This document shows, in pieces, positions 22,031-32,867 of a DNA stretch of 35,643 nt (the first letter of the stretch is position 1; each line of letters starts with the position of its first letter). The position numbers were made by a program, and so were the translations under genes. A model generated the notes under the pieces. That model was not told where the DNA came from. It made no database searches and was given only the letters and a program-made list of their open reading frames with translations. This DNA is from Acanthaster planci (lineage: Eukaryota; Echinodermata; Asteroidea; Valvatida; Acanthasteridae): assembly GCF_001949145.1 (NCBI RefSeq), contig NW_019091454.1, positions 906,182 to 941,824 of the forward strand. Direction: 5' to 3'.

Positions 22031-23069
22031 GTTGTATATCACAATTTGTAAGTCATGAAATAAGCACAAATTAAGGAAGAGACTAGAAAGAGTCTAGAAA
22101 GCACAAACAAATTTAAATGTTCAGTGCTGTTTGTACACAGTGTAGCCCCAAAATGAGTGTCAAGTAGTTTTCATACTTTTAAGAAGAGTATGAAGTTTCA
22201 CAAGCAGTGATTCCAATTGAAATTAATCACCTGGAGTCTTTGTTCAAATTTCCTGGAAATATTTACATATGTAGATTTATGTGTACATGTAATAAAATAA
22301 TTTAAGTACTTAGTCTAATAATTTACAGAATGTAACCTTTTTTCACCTAAATAATTTGTTCTTTTGTCCAATCATCTGGAGGAAATTTTTGCAATGTTTC
22401 ACTGTATGAACTTCTTTCCTTCTGTTTCTCTTCTTTGCTTGTTTCTTAATTTTGCTGTGTACTGGAATATTGCAAATTTTGAGCAAAACTATGTTTTGAA
22501 TTAATATCCCACCCATTGGAAGTTGAAGTCAAACCTGGATGCTATTGATTTTTTCAGTACTTGTCGTAATGCATTCACAATTCCTAATTCATAACTGTAT
22601 TGAACATTACCTTTAAGTCAAATTGAATTCTTAATTCTGATTGGTTGATCCATGGCAACAATATATAACAGTATTGCACGATTCATATCAAACCCAGCAT
22701 AGTGCGCTATTCTAACTCTGTGCATTGTGCTTTTTTGAGCTAAAAGCAAAACGCACGTCTATGAAGTTTACTATAAATTCAAAGGTGGTGTGTTTGCATG
22801 CATAGGCCCCATAACATCTTTACTATGTGCCAAGTTTGCTTGCAGATAAATTCATCATTATGCTTGTGCTCTTTGAACACGGAATAATGTAGTACATCTG
22901 TATCCTGTAAAACATGAGGCTGAAGTCTGAGTGGTATGGGATACTCATGCCCATGTGATAACTAATAGTGAAGCAAAACCACCCAAATGATGCTTGAGTT
23001 GACAGAAATATTACTCTCCAGTTTTCTTGTATGAACTGTTGAATCTTGCACAAACTTTCTATCACATAG
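22031..23069. other. End of the 18.1-kb COG6 intron
   Basis: AT-rich, with no supported gene. It finishes with the acceptor atcacatag at 23061-23069. Confidence 0.6.
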
Positions 23070-23201
23070 GTTGAATTACCTCCTGCTGATCTTGGGCCAA
23101 CTCCGACACTTACACAGAACTTGGCACTTCTGAGAGAGATACTTATGTCTCATGACTCATCAGTTGTTCCTTTGGATGCAAGACATGCTGATTTTGTCAA
23201 G
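23070..23201 (+). CDS. COG6: COG6 exon (b)
   Basis: 44 codons in phase 0. The peptide starts [20 protein letters not shown] and ends [18 protein letters not shown], the most conserved stretch of COG6 in animals. The acceptor is tag at 23067-23069 and the donor is gtatgt at 23202. It continues directly from the exon at 4834-4948, giving a Golgi-tether segment with no insertion or gap, so the 18-kb intron does not appear to have damaged the coding sequence. Confidence 0.93.
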
Positions 23202-25084
23202 GTATGTTACATTGCTAAATGCTGAAATCACAGAAAACTTGTCAGGAAAGAAGCAAAGTTTTGTCAGGCTAAGTCTCGACATATGTTTAGTCCTTAACCC
23301 TACTTCACTTAACATTTAAATGGTAAAACGTGCCAAGTTACATGGTCCCCGATATATACATGTAGGTGATCATATGTCCTGATAATGACTAAATGAGAAT
23401 AACATCTTGTACATGTATTTTAGTTCGTGGTGGTAGGGTGTCCACAGAATGGCCAGAAATCATGTGTTATGTTCGTTCCGGTAAATGCTGTGCATGACCT
23501 AATCCACATCCCGTGACTGCTAACCATCCCCGATGCTACTTTTAGAGGGGGTTTCACTAATGGAGTCATCCAGGCAGTCACTGAAACGGCGGTTCAAACC
23601 TACACTCTCATATGTTTGTGCACAAAGTGCTTCTCCCATATGTTTGTACACAGACTCCCTACTGCTACTTGTCTGCTACATGTTTGTGAAGAAAATACCC
23701 TCTCCCCTCATGTAAAGTAAACCAGGCCACTGAGTCACTGCTTTTTATCATTGTTAACGTGTCTGGAGCCTTCTGGCTGGTGCCCAGCAGATAGTTTACT
23801 GACCTCCAGCTCCCTCCTCCCCAATGTGATTCTGACCACGTGGAAAAAATTCTGTGAGTGACCACGCAAAATGACACACACAGGCTTGTCTGAGATGTTT
23901 CCACCTTTTTTACTCAGAAAGCTAGCTGGAGAATGTGATTTATTAGTCCTTTGTAATATAGATATGATTTGGCCATAATTTGGACAGCGTGCCGCACAGT
24001 TGCCCAAATTGACTTACCTCCACCTCAAAGTGTTTTGTTTTAATTAAGTAATCTTCAGAATGGCAATATGTACTTTTATGATGCCTCAACACTTACGTTT
24101 TGTAAACTCAATGATTTTGCAACGTTTCAGTTCAAAATCAACCCTGCAGCCTTGAAAAGTCTTTCTTTTGTACACAACTGAAGAATGGAGGAGTCATTTG
24201 GCAAAACACAGCTACAATTCTAAAATTCTTGTCAACTTTTACAGATAAAGATGTACAAGAATACATACATGGTACATTTATATTGTGTAGTTGTCAGGAA
24301 TTTCTGTGCCAATTACCTTGATAGTCACATAAACACTTTTATGCCGTTGCAGATAATGTTTTTAATTGTCCTCATTAGTGTGGATGCATCCAACACTGTC
24401 AGGGATCTCGATACCACTGGGAATTGATTAACCTTTTCACTGGTGCCAAAAACATGTAAAAGATGCCTTCTATTGCTATAGGTTACATGCGTAAGGTGGT
24501 TAATAATTCACTTTTAAAATTCATCAAGACATTAGATCTCACAGTAGAACATGACTGATATATTATCTATCTAAATCTTTTTCATCTATCTGTCTTTTAA
24601 AATGGAAATTATTAATTTGACAGTAGCACACAATTTAAGGAAATGGCAAAGCTATGTGGCCCCTGACATGTAAATGTGACAGAGTTTTAAAATGCATATT
24701 AAACACAATACATGGATGATGTGCCTTAATTTTCATGCTGCCATAAACTTCATGAAGCTAAAGTGTATTCTATAAAGTCCCAATAGGTGTAAGCCTTTTT
24801 AGTGAATACTCTATTTTAAATTCAAGCTTACCAAAAGAACTTGCATCTGCTGAGTAGAAACAAAAGTTAGCCTGCTTTTGCCAAGGCTTACCAAGTTGAT
24901 TAATAAAAGATTGCCCCAACCTGCCAAGCTTACAAACTAACTATGACCATCAAAAAAAAGACAAAATATGACCTGGTAACCTGGACACATCAGTTGTGAG
25001 GGGCAAACGCCACCGAACCAAATTTCGAAGCCCACCTAGCTGTGAAGAATGAACTTTGATGTAGAAAATCACAGGGAGGAAAAA
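23202..25084. other. COG6 intron sequence, no gene seen
   Basis: First part of an 8.5-kb intron. Around 23608-23690 there are three imperfect copies of a catatgtttgtgcaca-like word. A minus-strand open frame at 23735-24007 has no recognisable motif. Confidence 0.45.
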
Positions 25085-25290
25085 CTTTAATCATGTCCTG
25101 GATCGTGGTGGCTCTGTCCATTGGCATTGCATTTGGGCGAGTAAACTTACTCCCCCATTAGCTGGGTCTGGGCATTTGACATTCACCCCCAGTTCCTGTG
25201 CTCTGAATCCCTCTGGCGGTCTCCTCAGCATCTATCGTGGAAGATGTGTATTCACTGTATAGCTCCCCAATCTACACATCGGGACCTTGC
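25085..25290 (+). mobile_element. Family A fragment (copy 3)
   Basis: This stretch aligns with 15705-15905: shared landmarks are gagtaaacttactcccccat, ttcacccccagttcctgtg and a tail ending in tctacaca-cggg. It is in the same plus orientation as the other copies. It covers only the leader region and carries no coding sequence. Confidence 0.8.
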
Positions 25291-26267
25291 AGTACTGGTA
25301 CTCATACTCCATAAAGATGGTGTCATATAAATGAACCATTCACATTATCCAAGAAGTCTTTCCTGAATGTTTACACTTAAAACTCATGGCATGCAGGCCA
25401 ATTTAGCAGGCTCATTGGTAAGGCATGACACCAAACCGGAGCGAGCATGAAATGTGTGCAGCTGTGGAGCAAACCAATTACACACTGATGGCCTCTTGCA
25501 CCCTCATGCTTGCAGCGATGCAAATAGGAGACAGGCTACTCTTTCCAAGTATTACAAAATCCAAAAATTTACCTCCACCTCAGTAAGACTTTGAACCCTC
25601 AAAGTAGGAAAGAGCAGGATGCGGCTTTACTCTTATTTTGCTCTGATGGGTAACATATGTTCTATGTAAAGTTTTAATGTTGTAAGACTTTGTTAATGCC
25701 CCAAATACCAACAAGAAAAATATGTGTACAAAGTCTGTGGGATATGGGATAGCAGACCAAGGGAAAAAAAAATTAAAAATAAAATAAAGAAAATAAGTAG
25801 AAAAACAATGCATTCTCCGCAAGGCGAAAAGAAAAAATAAAAAGGAAAAGGTGTGTGCTGAATTTTTTTCTTTAATGCAATATTTCAGAAAGGACCTCTT
25901 AGCACTGACATGACAATGTGCGAATTGTGGACGATCGATGTGGATGGACAGCATATTTACGGCAATTTATGAACTAGGTTGAACATTTTTCACATGGTAT
26001 GCACTAAAATATAATACATCAGTACAAATTCTCTTAAAAAACTGTGGACTCAATGTGCAGGCAATCCATCCTATTATAATGCATGCATGTGCACACTCAA
26101 GCTGAATAGAGCTACCGCTAAAAGGGGCTTTTTATTGCCGCATGTGTCAGACACAAGATGAATGAAGTCTTACACCAGCGCAAGTTTAATTCTTTTGTTA
26201 TCGTACGGCCAGAGCAGTTTTAATTCCAGATCGATAACAATAGCATTTTATGTAAGTGATAGTTTAG
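25291..26267. other. COG6 intron sequence
   Basis: No gene is supported. The arms ttgttatcg (26195-26203) and cgataacaa (26232-26240) form a perfect 9-base inverted repeat just outside the minisatellite, close to where the 3' end of the Ngaro-like element is expected. Confidence 0.45.
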
Positions 26268-26600
26268 CATATCCCCGGGCGAAGCGTAAACGGTGAGACA
26301 ACATTGTAAATAAGCTAAACTAAGCAAGTCCCGGTCAAAGCGTAATCCGCGGACTGTAACTGGCTCAACTTATCAAATCCCCTGTCGAAGCTCAAGCCGC
26401 GAGACAACAGTATAAGACAAATAATCATAGCTGGTCTCCGGTCGAAGTGTGAGCCAGGAGACAACAGTATAAGACAATTAAATATTGCAAGTCTCCGGTT
26501 GACGGGTAATCCACAGGACAACAGTATAAGACAATTAAACATGGTAAGTCCCAGGTTGAAGCGTGAGCCGCGAGACAACAGTATAAGACAATTAAAGACA
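26268..26600 (-). repeat. 57-bp minisatellite at the Ngaro 3' end
   Basis: About six units start tcycsggtyraagcgtra (plus strand) and end acaacagtataagacaatta followed by a variable spacer. The four units nearest 26600 are the most alike and the outer ones are degraded. The period is 57, a multiple of three, so two minus-strand frames remain open through the array and encode 19-residue repeats (one contains FNCLILLS, the other LIVLYCC). Confidence 0.85.
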
Positions 26601-26935
26601 AATTAAAGTGAGGTAATAACGCTCGGGTGACGGTAAAAATTTGTTTAATCCCCTCGATCATTGATTTCTTGGGGACGTTGCCCAGATCGTTGGAGCAAAC
26701 GTGTATGATGATCCATGTTGGCAATGCTTACTCCGCCATCCAGCAGCTGTGAAGGAAGTCGTTGAATTGGTCCAGCTGCAGGCCCCACCGACCCATCCAA
26801 CAAACAGTTGCCAGCCCGTCAAATGCCCCAAGGAGAGGATAATGCTGCACGGGAGGTCCAGTGGATGAAAGAGTCACCAACCACCCTGACAAGGGGCTTG
26901 TTGTCGATCGGCAGATTTGCTAATGGAAGTAAAAA
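26600..26935 (-). pseudogene. SGNH-type hydrolase of Ngaro copy 1, truncated
   Basis: Block I is intact as VRVVGDSFIHWTS, with the catalytic Ser codon at 26870-26872. After a frame change, block III is WIIIHVCSNDLGNVP (the S-N-D part at 26683-26703), in which the usual Gly is Cys. The segment TRALLP that precedes the next block is present, but the S-x-LPR segment and the D-x-x-H block are not; instead the frame runs on into the 57-bp array and ends at 26425. The position directly after the recombinase is the same as in the other copy. It is inactive as read. Confidence 0.72.
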
Positions 26936-26989
26936 AGAAATCAAATAGCTATCAATACTTAATGAAAATTTAGCGTATGGTTTGAATCA

Positions 26990-27987
26990 CGGTTGTTTTT
27001 GGCGTGGAATAACATGACCCCAATGTACAAAGCAGCCACAACTTTAAAAGCAGCATCATGGGAGAAGCTCACTGCTAATACGAATATAGTGGTGGTAAAC
27101 CCTGACTGCCAACGACCCATCTGTTGGATCTCATTGTCAGGGATTCCCGCCATTGCCGCTGCTGTGGCCGCACCAATCCGGAAGGAATGAGAGGTATATC
27201 GGGTATCATGTATGCCAACAAAGTCAAGGACCCGCCTTAAAAACAGCTGTGAATTGAGAACATGTAACTGGAGAACCATCAAAATGGGATAAGAAATTGC
27301 TGAAATGCTGAGGACACCTGCTGAGGAACTGTGTAGTGACCTGAACAGGGCACAGGGAAAATTCACCCTCAGAAACAGCACGTATTGGAATGACACAACC
27401 CTGACCGTACTGGTCGGTCTTGAGAAACTAATGTTTAGATTAACCACACTGCCAGAAGAGGTACGACAAAGGATAACATCAGAACGACGTAAAGTTGAAA
27501 TTCCAGATTGAGTAGACGCCGTGAGTTCATCGACGTGCAGAAAACCCAAAAAATGCTAACAGGAAAGCCACTCAAAACAGTAGGGCTTCATACTGATTGG
27601 TACAAACAGAGTGCAAAGCAGGAAGAATATGCCGCAGTAAAACAATCGTAATAGGGCGGCGTTGATCGCGCCGATCTACCGGCGGCAACCATCTAACATT
27701 CATTTCACAATAAAATGGTTAATTATGTCATGGGAACCCTGAAAGCGGAGTGAAGACACAATCCCTGAGACATACGATGCAACAGTAGCCAGAGCGTACC
27801 CATTAATAGACAAAACTGCAATAAAGTGCACGAGCTGCTGCAATGTGGGACTAGAAGATGTATTAAGAAAACCATGGCGGGAAATGAACCAACAGAAAAC
27901 TTGCCAAGCACATTGGTAAACTGAATGGGTACACGGGGCGACTGAGTCCAGCAAAAGATTTGGAAACTCTAAATTAAGTTGTTCCAA
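26990..27987 (-). pseudogene. Ngaro tyrosine recombinase, copy 1
   Basis: The core-binding domain is in the frame 27987-27700 (APCTHSVYQCAWQVFCWF, then VASYVSGIVSSL). The linker RRDQRRPIT is near 27660, and the catalytic domain is in the frame 27549-26959: GFLHVDELTAS, where Arg I is His (27535-27537), then HSFRIGAAT (27178-27189) and MGRWQSG. A one-base frame change follows immediately, so the Tyr nucleophile (tat at 27086-27088 within a HHYIRI-like stretch) lies in a different frame from the rest of the active site. The middle of the catalytic domain is also out of frame. Confidence 0.83.
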
Positions 27988-28006
27988 AGGTCTGCAGGCA
28001 AGGGTA

Positions 28007-29600
28007 TCATAACGGGGGCGGCCGCCTGTGCCAGCCGCTGGAAATGATCCATCTGAAAACGAGATAGAGCGTCAGCGATGCCATTATACCAGGTACATGG
28101 TGTGCCTTAAAGTGGATATTCAACCTCAAACAAAGCACTACAAACATGTGAACCAATTTCATAATTCTGGGACACCTTGATGTTTGGCTATTGATAGTTG
28201 CCACCACAGCCTCATTATCACACCAAAATATGACTCGCTGGTTTTGCAAGGCCGGGCCCCATAAGCGCAACGCAAGGGTGATCGGGAAAAGTTTGAGAAA
28301 GGCAATGGACAAATTCAAGGAGCGCCATTTTAGTGGCCACATGCCTTGCGTCCAACTCCCATTAAAGAAAGCTCCGAAACCGAACTGCCGGGATGCATCC
28401 GTATACAAGTGCAAGTTGCCGCTAGAATACCATACCTCCTGAGGAAAAATAACCGAACCATTAAAATGGAACAAAAATTCCCGCCAAGCCAGCATGTCGG
28501 CCCACGCTCCAGAGGAAATACGGATACGATGATGTGGTTTCTGAATGCCGCTTGTGAGATGGAAGAGACGACGCAAGAAGGCCCGGCCCGGCCGTATCAC
28601 CTTACAAACGAAATTTAGGCTACCCAGCAATGATTGAAGCTCTCGTAGGGTGATCTTACGCTTGGACAAAGTGCAATCCAACTTCGCCATAATTGCAAGA
28701 ACCTTGGCTGTAGGAACCCAAATCTGCTGGGAAACTGTATCAATCGTTAAGCCCAGGAAATCTAAGCTTGTCACTGGCCCCACTGTTTTGTCACTGGCCA
28801 AAGGAACACCAAAGTCCCGGCAAACTACTGTGAAAGAAGTAAGCGCATGTGCACACTCGTTGGATTGTCCTTCGCCCACAAAGAGAAAAATCATCCAAAT
28901 AGTGCAGAATGTGTGGAGTAGCTGCAACCTTGCAAGTGCAATACTTGAGAAAGGTGCTAAATCGTTCAAATGTGGCACAAGAAATGGAGCAACCTATGGG
29001 CATACACTTGTCATAATAAAATAAACCGTCAAATGAAAAACCCAGTAAATCATAGTCTTCAAAATGAACAGGTTATAAACGAAAAGCCGATTTAATATCT
29101 GACTTGGCCAGAAGGGCTCTGGGACCCAAACTAGAAACCAATTCAACAGCATTGTCAAAAGTCGTATAAGACAACGCAGCCCTGGCTGAGTCAATATGGT
29201 TATTAACTGAATCACCCAAAGGAGACGGAAGATTATGAATTAAACGGAACTCGCCAGGGGTTTGTTTTGGCACTAAACCTATTGGAGAACAACGAAAATT
29301 AGGAAAAGGTGGACTGGGGAACGGGCCAGCAATCCTACCCAAATGTAACTCACGGTCAATTTTGCCTTGCACTACACTACCTCTCTATTTTGTCGAGCAG
29401 AGACCAAACTACGGGCAGAAGTGCTAACCCAAGGATCCGTATACCCTATACAGAAACCTGACGTAAAACCCTCTAACAGTACATGAGCGTCATGCCTGTC
29501 ACCATATGATGCCAGAAAGGGGCACAGTTTATTTATTATTACTGGCATTGGGTGGTGTGGTTGGACCAAGTGGTCCCTGCACCGAGTGAGGGCCACCACG
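28007..29600 (-). pseudogene. Ngaro reverse transcriptase and RNase H, copy 1
   Basis: This gene copies element RNA into DNA. The N-terminal RT lead-in (LLEGFTSGFCIGYTDPW near 29470) is followed by CSPIGLVPKQTPGEFRLIHN, motif A DIKSAF (about 29082-29099), motif B MPIGCSISCATF (28968-29003), motif C YLDD (28890-28901), and FLGLTIDT then LRELQSLLGSLNF in the frame 28978-28007. RNase H follows with YTDAS (about 28390-28405), AFLKLFPI and WCDNEAVV (near 28219). The second RNase H acid is Lys (aaa) where the other copy has Glu. The frame changes again at HHVPG, so the ADALSRF end is out of frame. At least four frameshifts are present. The catalytic YLDD is retained. Confidence 0.88.
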
Positions 29601-30549
29601 GCATGAGGCAGCAGAATGGCCGACGGACAAGCAGGTTGCACATTTGTGGGCAAAACGACAGGCAGGTCTGAAGCAGTGGCCGCAGTTAAAATCGAAACAG
29701 ATTCCAGTATTGTGATTGCGGTAGGCGGTCCGGCTTGACCCAATGTTGGTGTGACCGATTGCCCGTTGGTGGTTGCCCTGGTTGGAATAGGGACAAAAAG
29801 TGGCTTGGTGGATGGGCGCACCGACCAACATTAGCCATAGTTCAGCGTCAATGCTGGACCATGACCGAGACAGCATGCGTGCTTGGCGTAACCTGAATTG
29901 AATATCATAGTCGCGCCAACCATAGCCTCCTCGCCGAAAAGCAGCCAAACTGACAATGTCGCCATATTTTAGCAACTGCCTTGCCTGAGTAGGGTGCCGC
30001 ATCAAATAGATCGATGCAAAAATTAGAAAAGCCGAGGTCCACTGTTCAATTGAGGTGATCCGAGGGGGTTGATTGATTTTGGGGACGAATTCGCCATGCT
30101 GGGGAATCGTGCGACCAAATAGTAAACACGCAGTCACTGGCATTATTGACACTGTTAGGGGGCTGCAAAAGAGGCACAAAATCTACAAATTTCCCATTCC
30201 AAATTTTGTCCCGAAGGTGTTGAGAAACCCCTGACCCAAGATCATCGCAAAAACTTGTTAGGGGCGTGACATCGCCACCCCCTATGCCCGACGAAGTGGT
30301 AACAGACATAACCGAATGAACAATAGAGGGAGACGTAACCGAAATGGCCAGGCCATCAGGGGCAGATGTGATAGAAACTACTGGTCTAAGCGTTAGCTCT
30401 GACAGTATAGAAAGAGACTCACCCGATGACACAGCAGTCGTCTCTGGGACAGGAGCCAAAGATTCGCTCGGAACAGCAGCCAGCGCGATGCGGTCCGAAC
30501 GAGGCCTCCTCCTTGGTCTCGACCCCTCAGCGCTGGCAGGATGCGACAT
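29530..30549 (-). pseudogene. Ngaro Gag-like protein, copy 1
   Basis: The first frame starts MSHPASAEGSRPRRRPRS with a basic, Ser/Thr-rich N-terminus and includes LGSGVSQHLRDKIWNGKF. After a frameshift near 30110 the second frame has ITSIEQWTSAFLIFASIYLM and YGWRDYDIQFRLRQARM, then a Cys/His cluster (CFDFNCGHCFRPAC, then HKCATCLSVGHSAASC) that fits nucleic-acid-binding knuckles of DIRS/Ngaro Gag proteins. It is about 340 codons overall. The start at 30549 is the first Met of the frame; no promoter was identified. Confidence 0.8.
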
Positions 30550-30600
30550 TGTCTTCCCAAATAACTGGAAGGGGCTGCACTAAACGTGGTATACTCTCCA

Positions 30601-31735
30601 AAGTTGCAAACGAAATGCAGAATATAGCAGACGACTAAACTTACGAAGGATACTTTGCAAATTTACAACAACTGACACTGATTATTTATCTAATAATAAA
30701 CCAAACGAACCGACCTAGCAAACTGCTCAGACAAAAGTGACCAGCACACACATTGGTTTTGCCTATGAAGTGCCTGTGTGGTAAGCGGAGGAATTTACTC
30801 CAGCAACCCAGCCTAGCAGCAATAAACTATTTGAAGCCCCAATGGTCTTAAAATGAATTAAATATCAAAACAATCAAATGTGTATAAATTCATCCAATAC
30901 CTTTAGTGCACACCTGATGGTCACCACAATAGTATCAAAATGCATACTTCAACAGATTCAAATAAATATTTCTAAAGCACCCTGATTTTGTAATTCTTTC
31001 CCTAAAAGTATAATTTAATCAGAGACGTCCCCGATTCTTAGGTGTCCCAGGTTTGAAGGTGTGTATTTTGACAAATGTCTGCATTAGTAAAGTTAAAGGC
31101 CTTTTTATCACTGTGTCCTCTGACAAAAAAGCTGACAGGATTCCGTGTGTTTAGTCTGGATGTCAGGCTAACCATCTGTGTTCATGCTAATTGGCCTCAG
31201 TGGTATAAATCTGTGTTGGGGGAGGGATTGGGAAAAGTTGGGGGGGTTGATTTGCCCCATAGACACTATGTGGGGGCGATGTTCATAATACAGATGTGCA
31301 TCTGTAATGTGTATCATATTTATGCAGAATTTTTCATCAGAATGGCATATTTATGGCTCTTTAAAATTGCTTTCCCTTTTTAGTGATATTGCAAAAATTT
31401 CAGTCGTTGCAAAATCCTGTAAATTCTTCATGATCTGCTTAAATTTTTTTGCTCATCTCAAAAAGTGGTGGGATAATTCTACAGCCCATCCCCCACCTCA
31501 AAAGAGGGGGTGTATAGATACCCATCGCCCCAGGATTTACGCCCATAATTGATTAGAGAAAATGCCCAAAAGTAGGTTCACACTTTTCAAATTTCAGCTA
31601 TTCAGCATTGGTCACATTGAGCAAATGAGTTCAAACTTAGGCATTGGTAATCTGACGTAAGTATGTATTTTTTTTAGTATTGCAACTGCCTTCACGTGTA
31701 CCTTTACAATATACATATGTGTATCTGATAAATAG
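30601..31735. other. COG6 intron sequence
   Basis: May include the 5' terminus of the Ngaro-like element, which could not be delimited. Short open frames at 31075-31552 carry no motif. The stretch ends with the acceptor aaatag at 31730-31735. Confidence 0.5.
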
Positions 31736-31903
31736 ATACTTAGCTGCATGATGGATCCCCTACTTCAGATGTGTTCACTGTCAGCTAGTCGACTGAATCC
31801 ATGTGACATGGCAGCATATATGATCAACTGTCTCTATGCCATGCAGTCCTGCTTGGTTCTTTATGAATTTACAGACCAACGCTTGGAAATGCTTGCAGCT
31901 CAG
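31736..31903 (+). CDS. COG6: COG6 exon (c)
   Basis: 56 codons in phase 0. The peptide begins ILSCMMDPLLQMCSLSASRL and ends YEFTDQRLEMLAAQ, both highly conserved in COG6. This acceptor was chosen because the frame upstream of it is closed by the TAG of the splice site itself and because the exon then has the length expected for the family. The donor is gtacat at 31904. Confidence 0.92.
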
Positions 31904-32759
31904 GTACATGTTTAAGTGTGAAGTAAAGTGTAGTGCTTTAAGTGGCATACGGAATGAGGATTTTTTGAGGGAGGGGTTCATGAGAAAAGTATTTATGGGT
32001 TGTTTTAAACTAGTACGTTTTAATCTGGATAGAGGCCTGTCACAAGTAATACACTTTGCCTTTTCTTGATCATTATCATTCCATGCCGTTACTCAATTTA
32101 AAACAAACCATGTCAAAACAGCACAGTAACTTTTTAGTTTCTTATCCAAACTGTTATTAATGGTTTGAAAAGAAACTTGTTGAATTCATACTAAAATGTT
32201 TATCATGTCATGAAATGTACCTCAATGAGTGTGACTTAGAATATTTCATTTAAGGTGGTGCTGTTTCAAATAACATTTTCAGGATATACTCGTACATGAA
32301 CCAAGAGGAGTATTTTATCATTAATCAATCATCTCTATCTGTTACAAGCCGTCTAAATGTTCCTTGTAGTTACAGTCTGGTTAAAAAAGGTGTCTTCTGA
32401 TTTTTTTTCTAAAACTCTACAAATTTCATATTGTTTCATTTCTCTTACCAAAGGCAGAGATAGAAAAAGGCTATGACTGAAAAATTTAGTATGGAGAGAA
32501 TCTTTCTGAGACCACACACTAGTCAGTGTAAATACTGGGAAAATTATCGTTTTTCTTGCTTCTGTGAAATTTTATTTTTCATCACTCATTCATGTACATG
32601 TATCTGTGCTTCAGTGTCCCTGCAAATACAGCTGGGCTGTAGTAACACTCAAGGTGTACAATTATTGCTATATATTTATGTAAATATGGGTATTTCACTT
32701 GTTAGCTTTCATGTAAAATTTACACCAAGTCTTCCTTTGTTTGTATTTTGTTTGTGCAG
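31904..32759. other. COG6 intron, 856 bases
   Basis: AT-rich, with no element recognised. It ends with the acceptor tttgtttgtgcag at 32759. Confidence 0.7.
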
Positions 32760-32867
32760 ATAGCAGCCCATCAAGATACATTGGTCAATGAGCAAGCTGC
32801 GTATGTGCTTTCAAAAGTTTCTCTGATCCAAGTGTACAGTATTGCTCAACAGCACAAACTGTCTGAG
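32760..32867 (+). CDS. COG6: COG6 exon (d)
   Basis: 36 codons in phase 0: AAHQDTLVNEQAAYVLSKV followed by SLIQVYSIAQQHKLSE, matching the I-x-AHLDTLINEQASYVL region of COG6. The donor gtaagt at 32868 is a perfect consensus. Confidence 0.93.

Larger units (their letters stand above)
26268..30600 (-). mobile_element. Ngaro-like retrotransposon, copy 1
   Basis: A longer copy with all expected coding parts in Ngaro order on the minus strand: gag with a zinc-binding cluster (30549-29530), RT and RNase H (29600-28007), tyrosine recombinase (27987-26990), SGNH hydrolase (26935-26600) and a 57-bp tandem array at the 3' end. Every part has frameshifts or substitutions, so it is dead. The split direct repeats expected at Ngaro termini were not found by eye, and the outer boundaries are estimates. 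It lies in the COG6 intron in antisense orientation. Confidence 0.85.

Noticed and set aside
23735-24007. 90-codon minus-strand open frame
   Set aside because: It has no motif or homologous copy in the window, and a second overlapping frame of similar length suggests chance.
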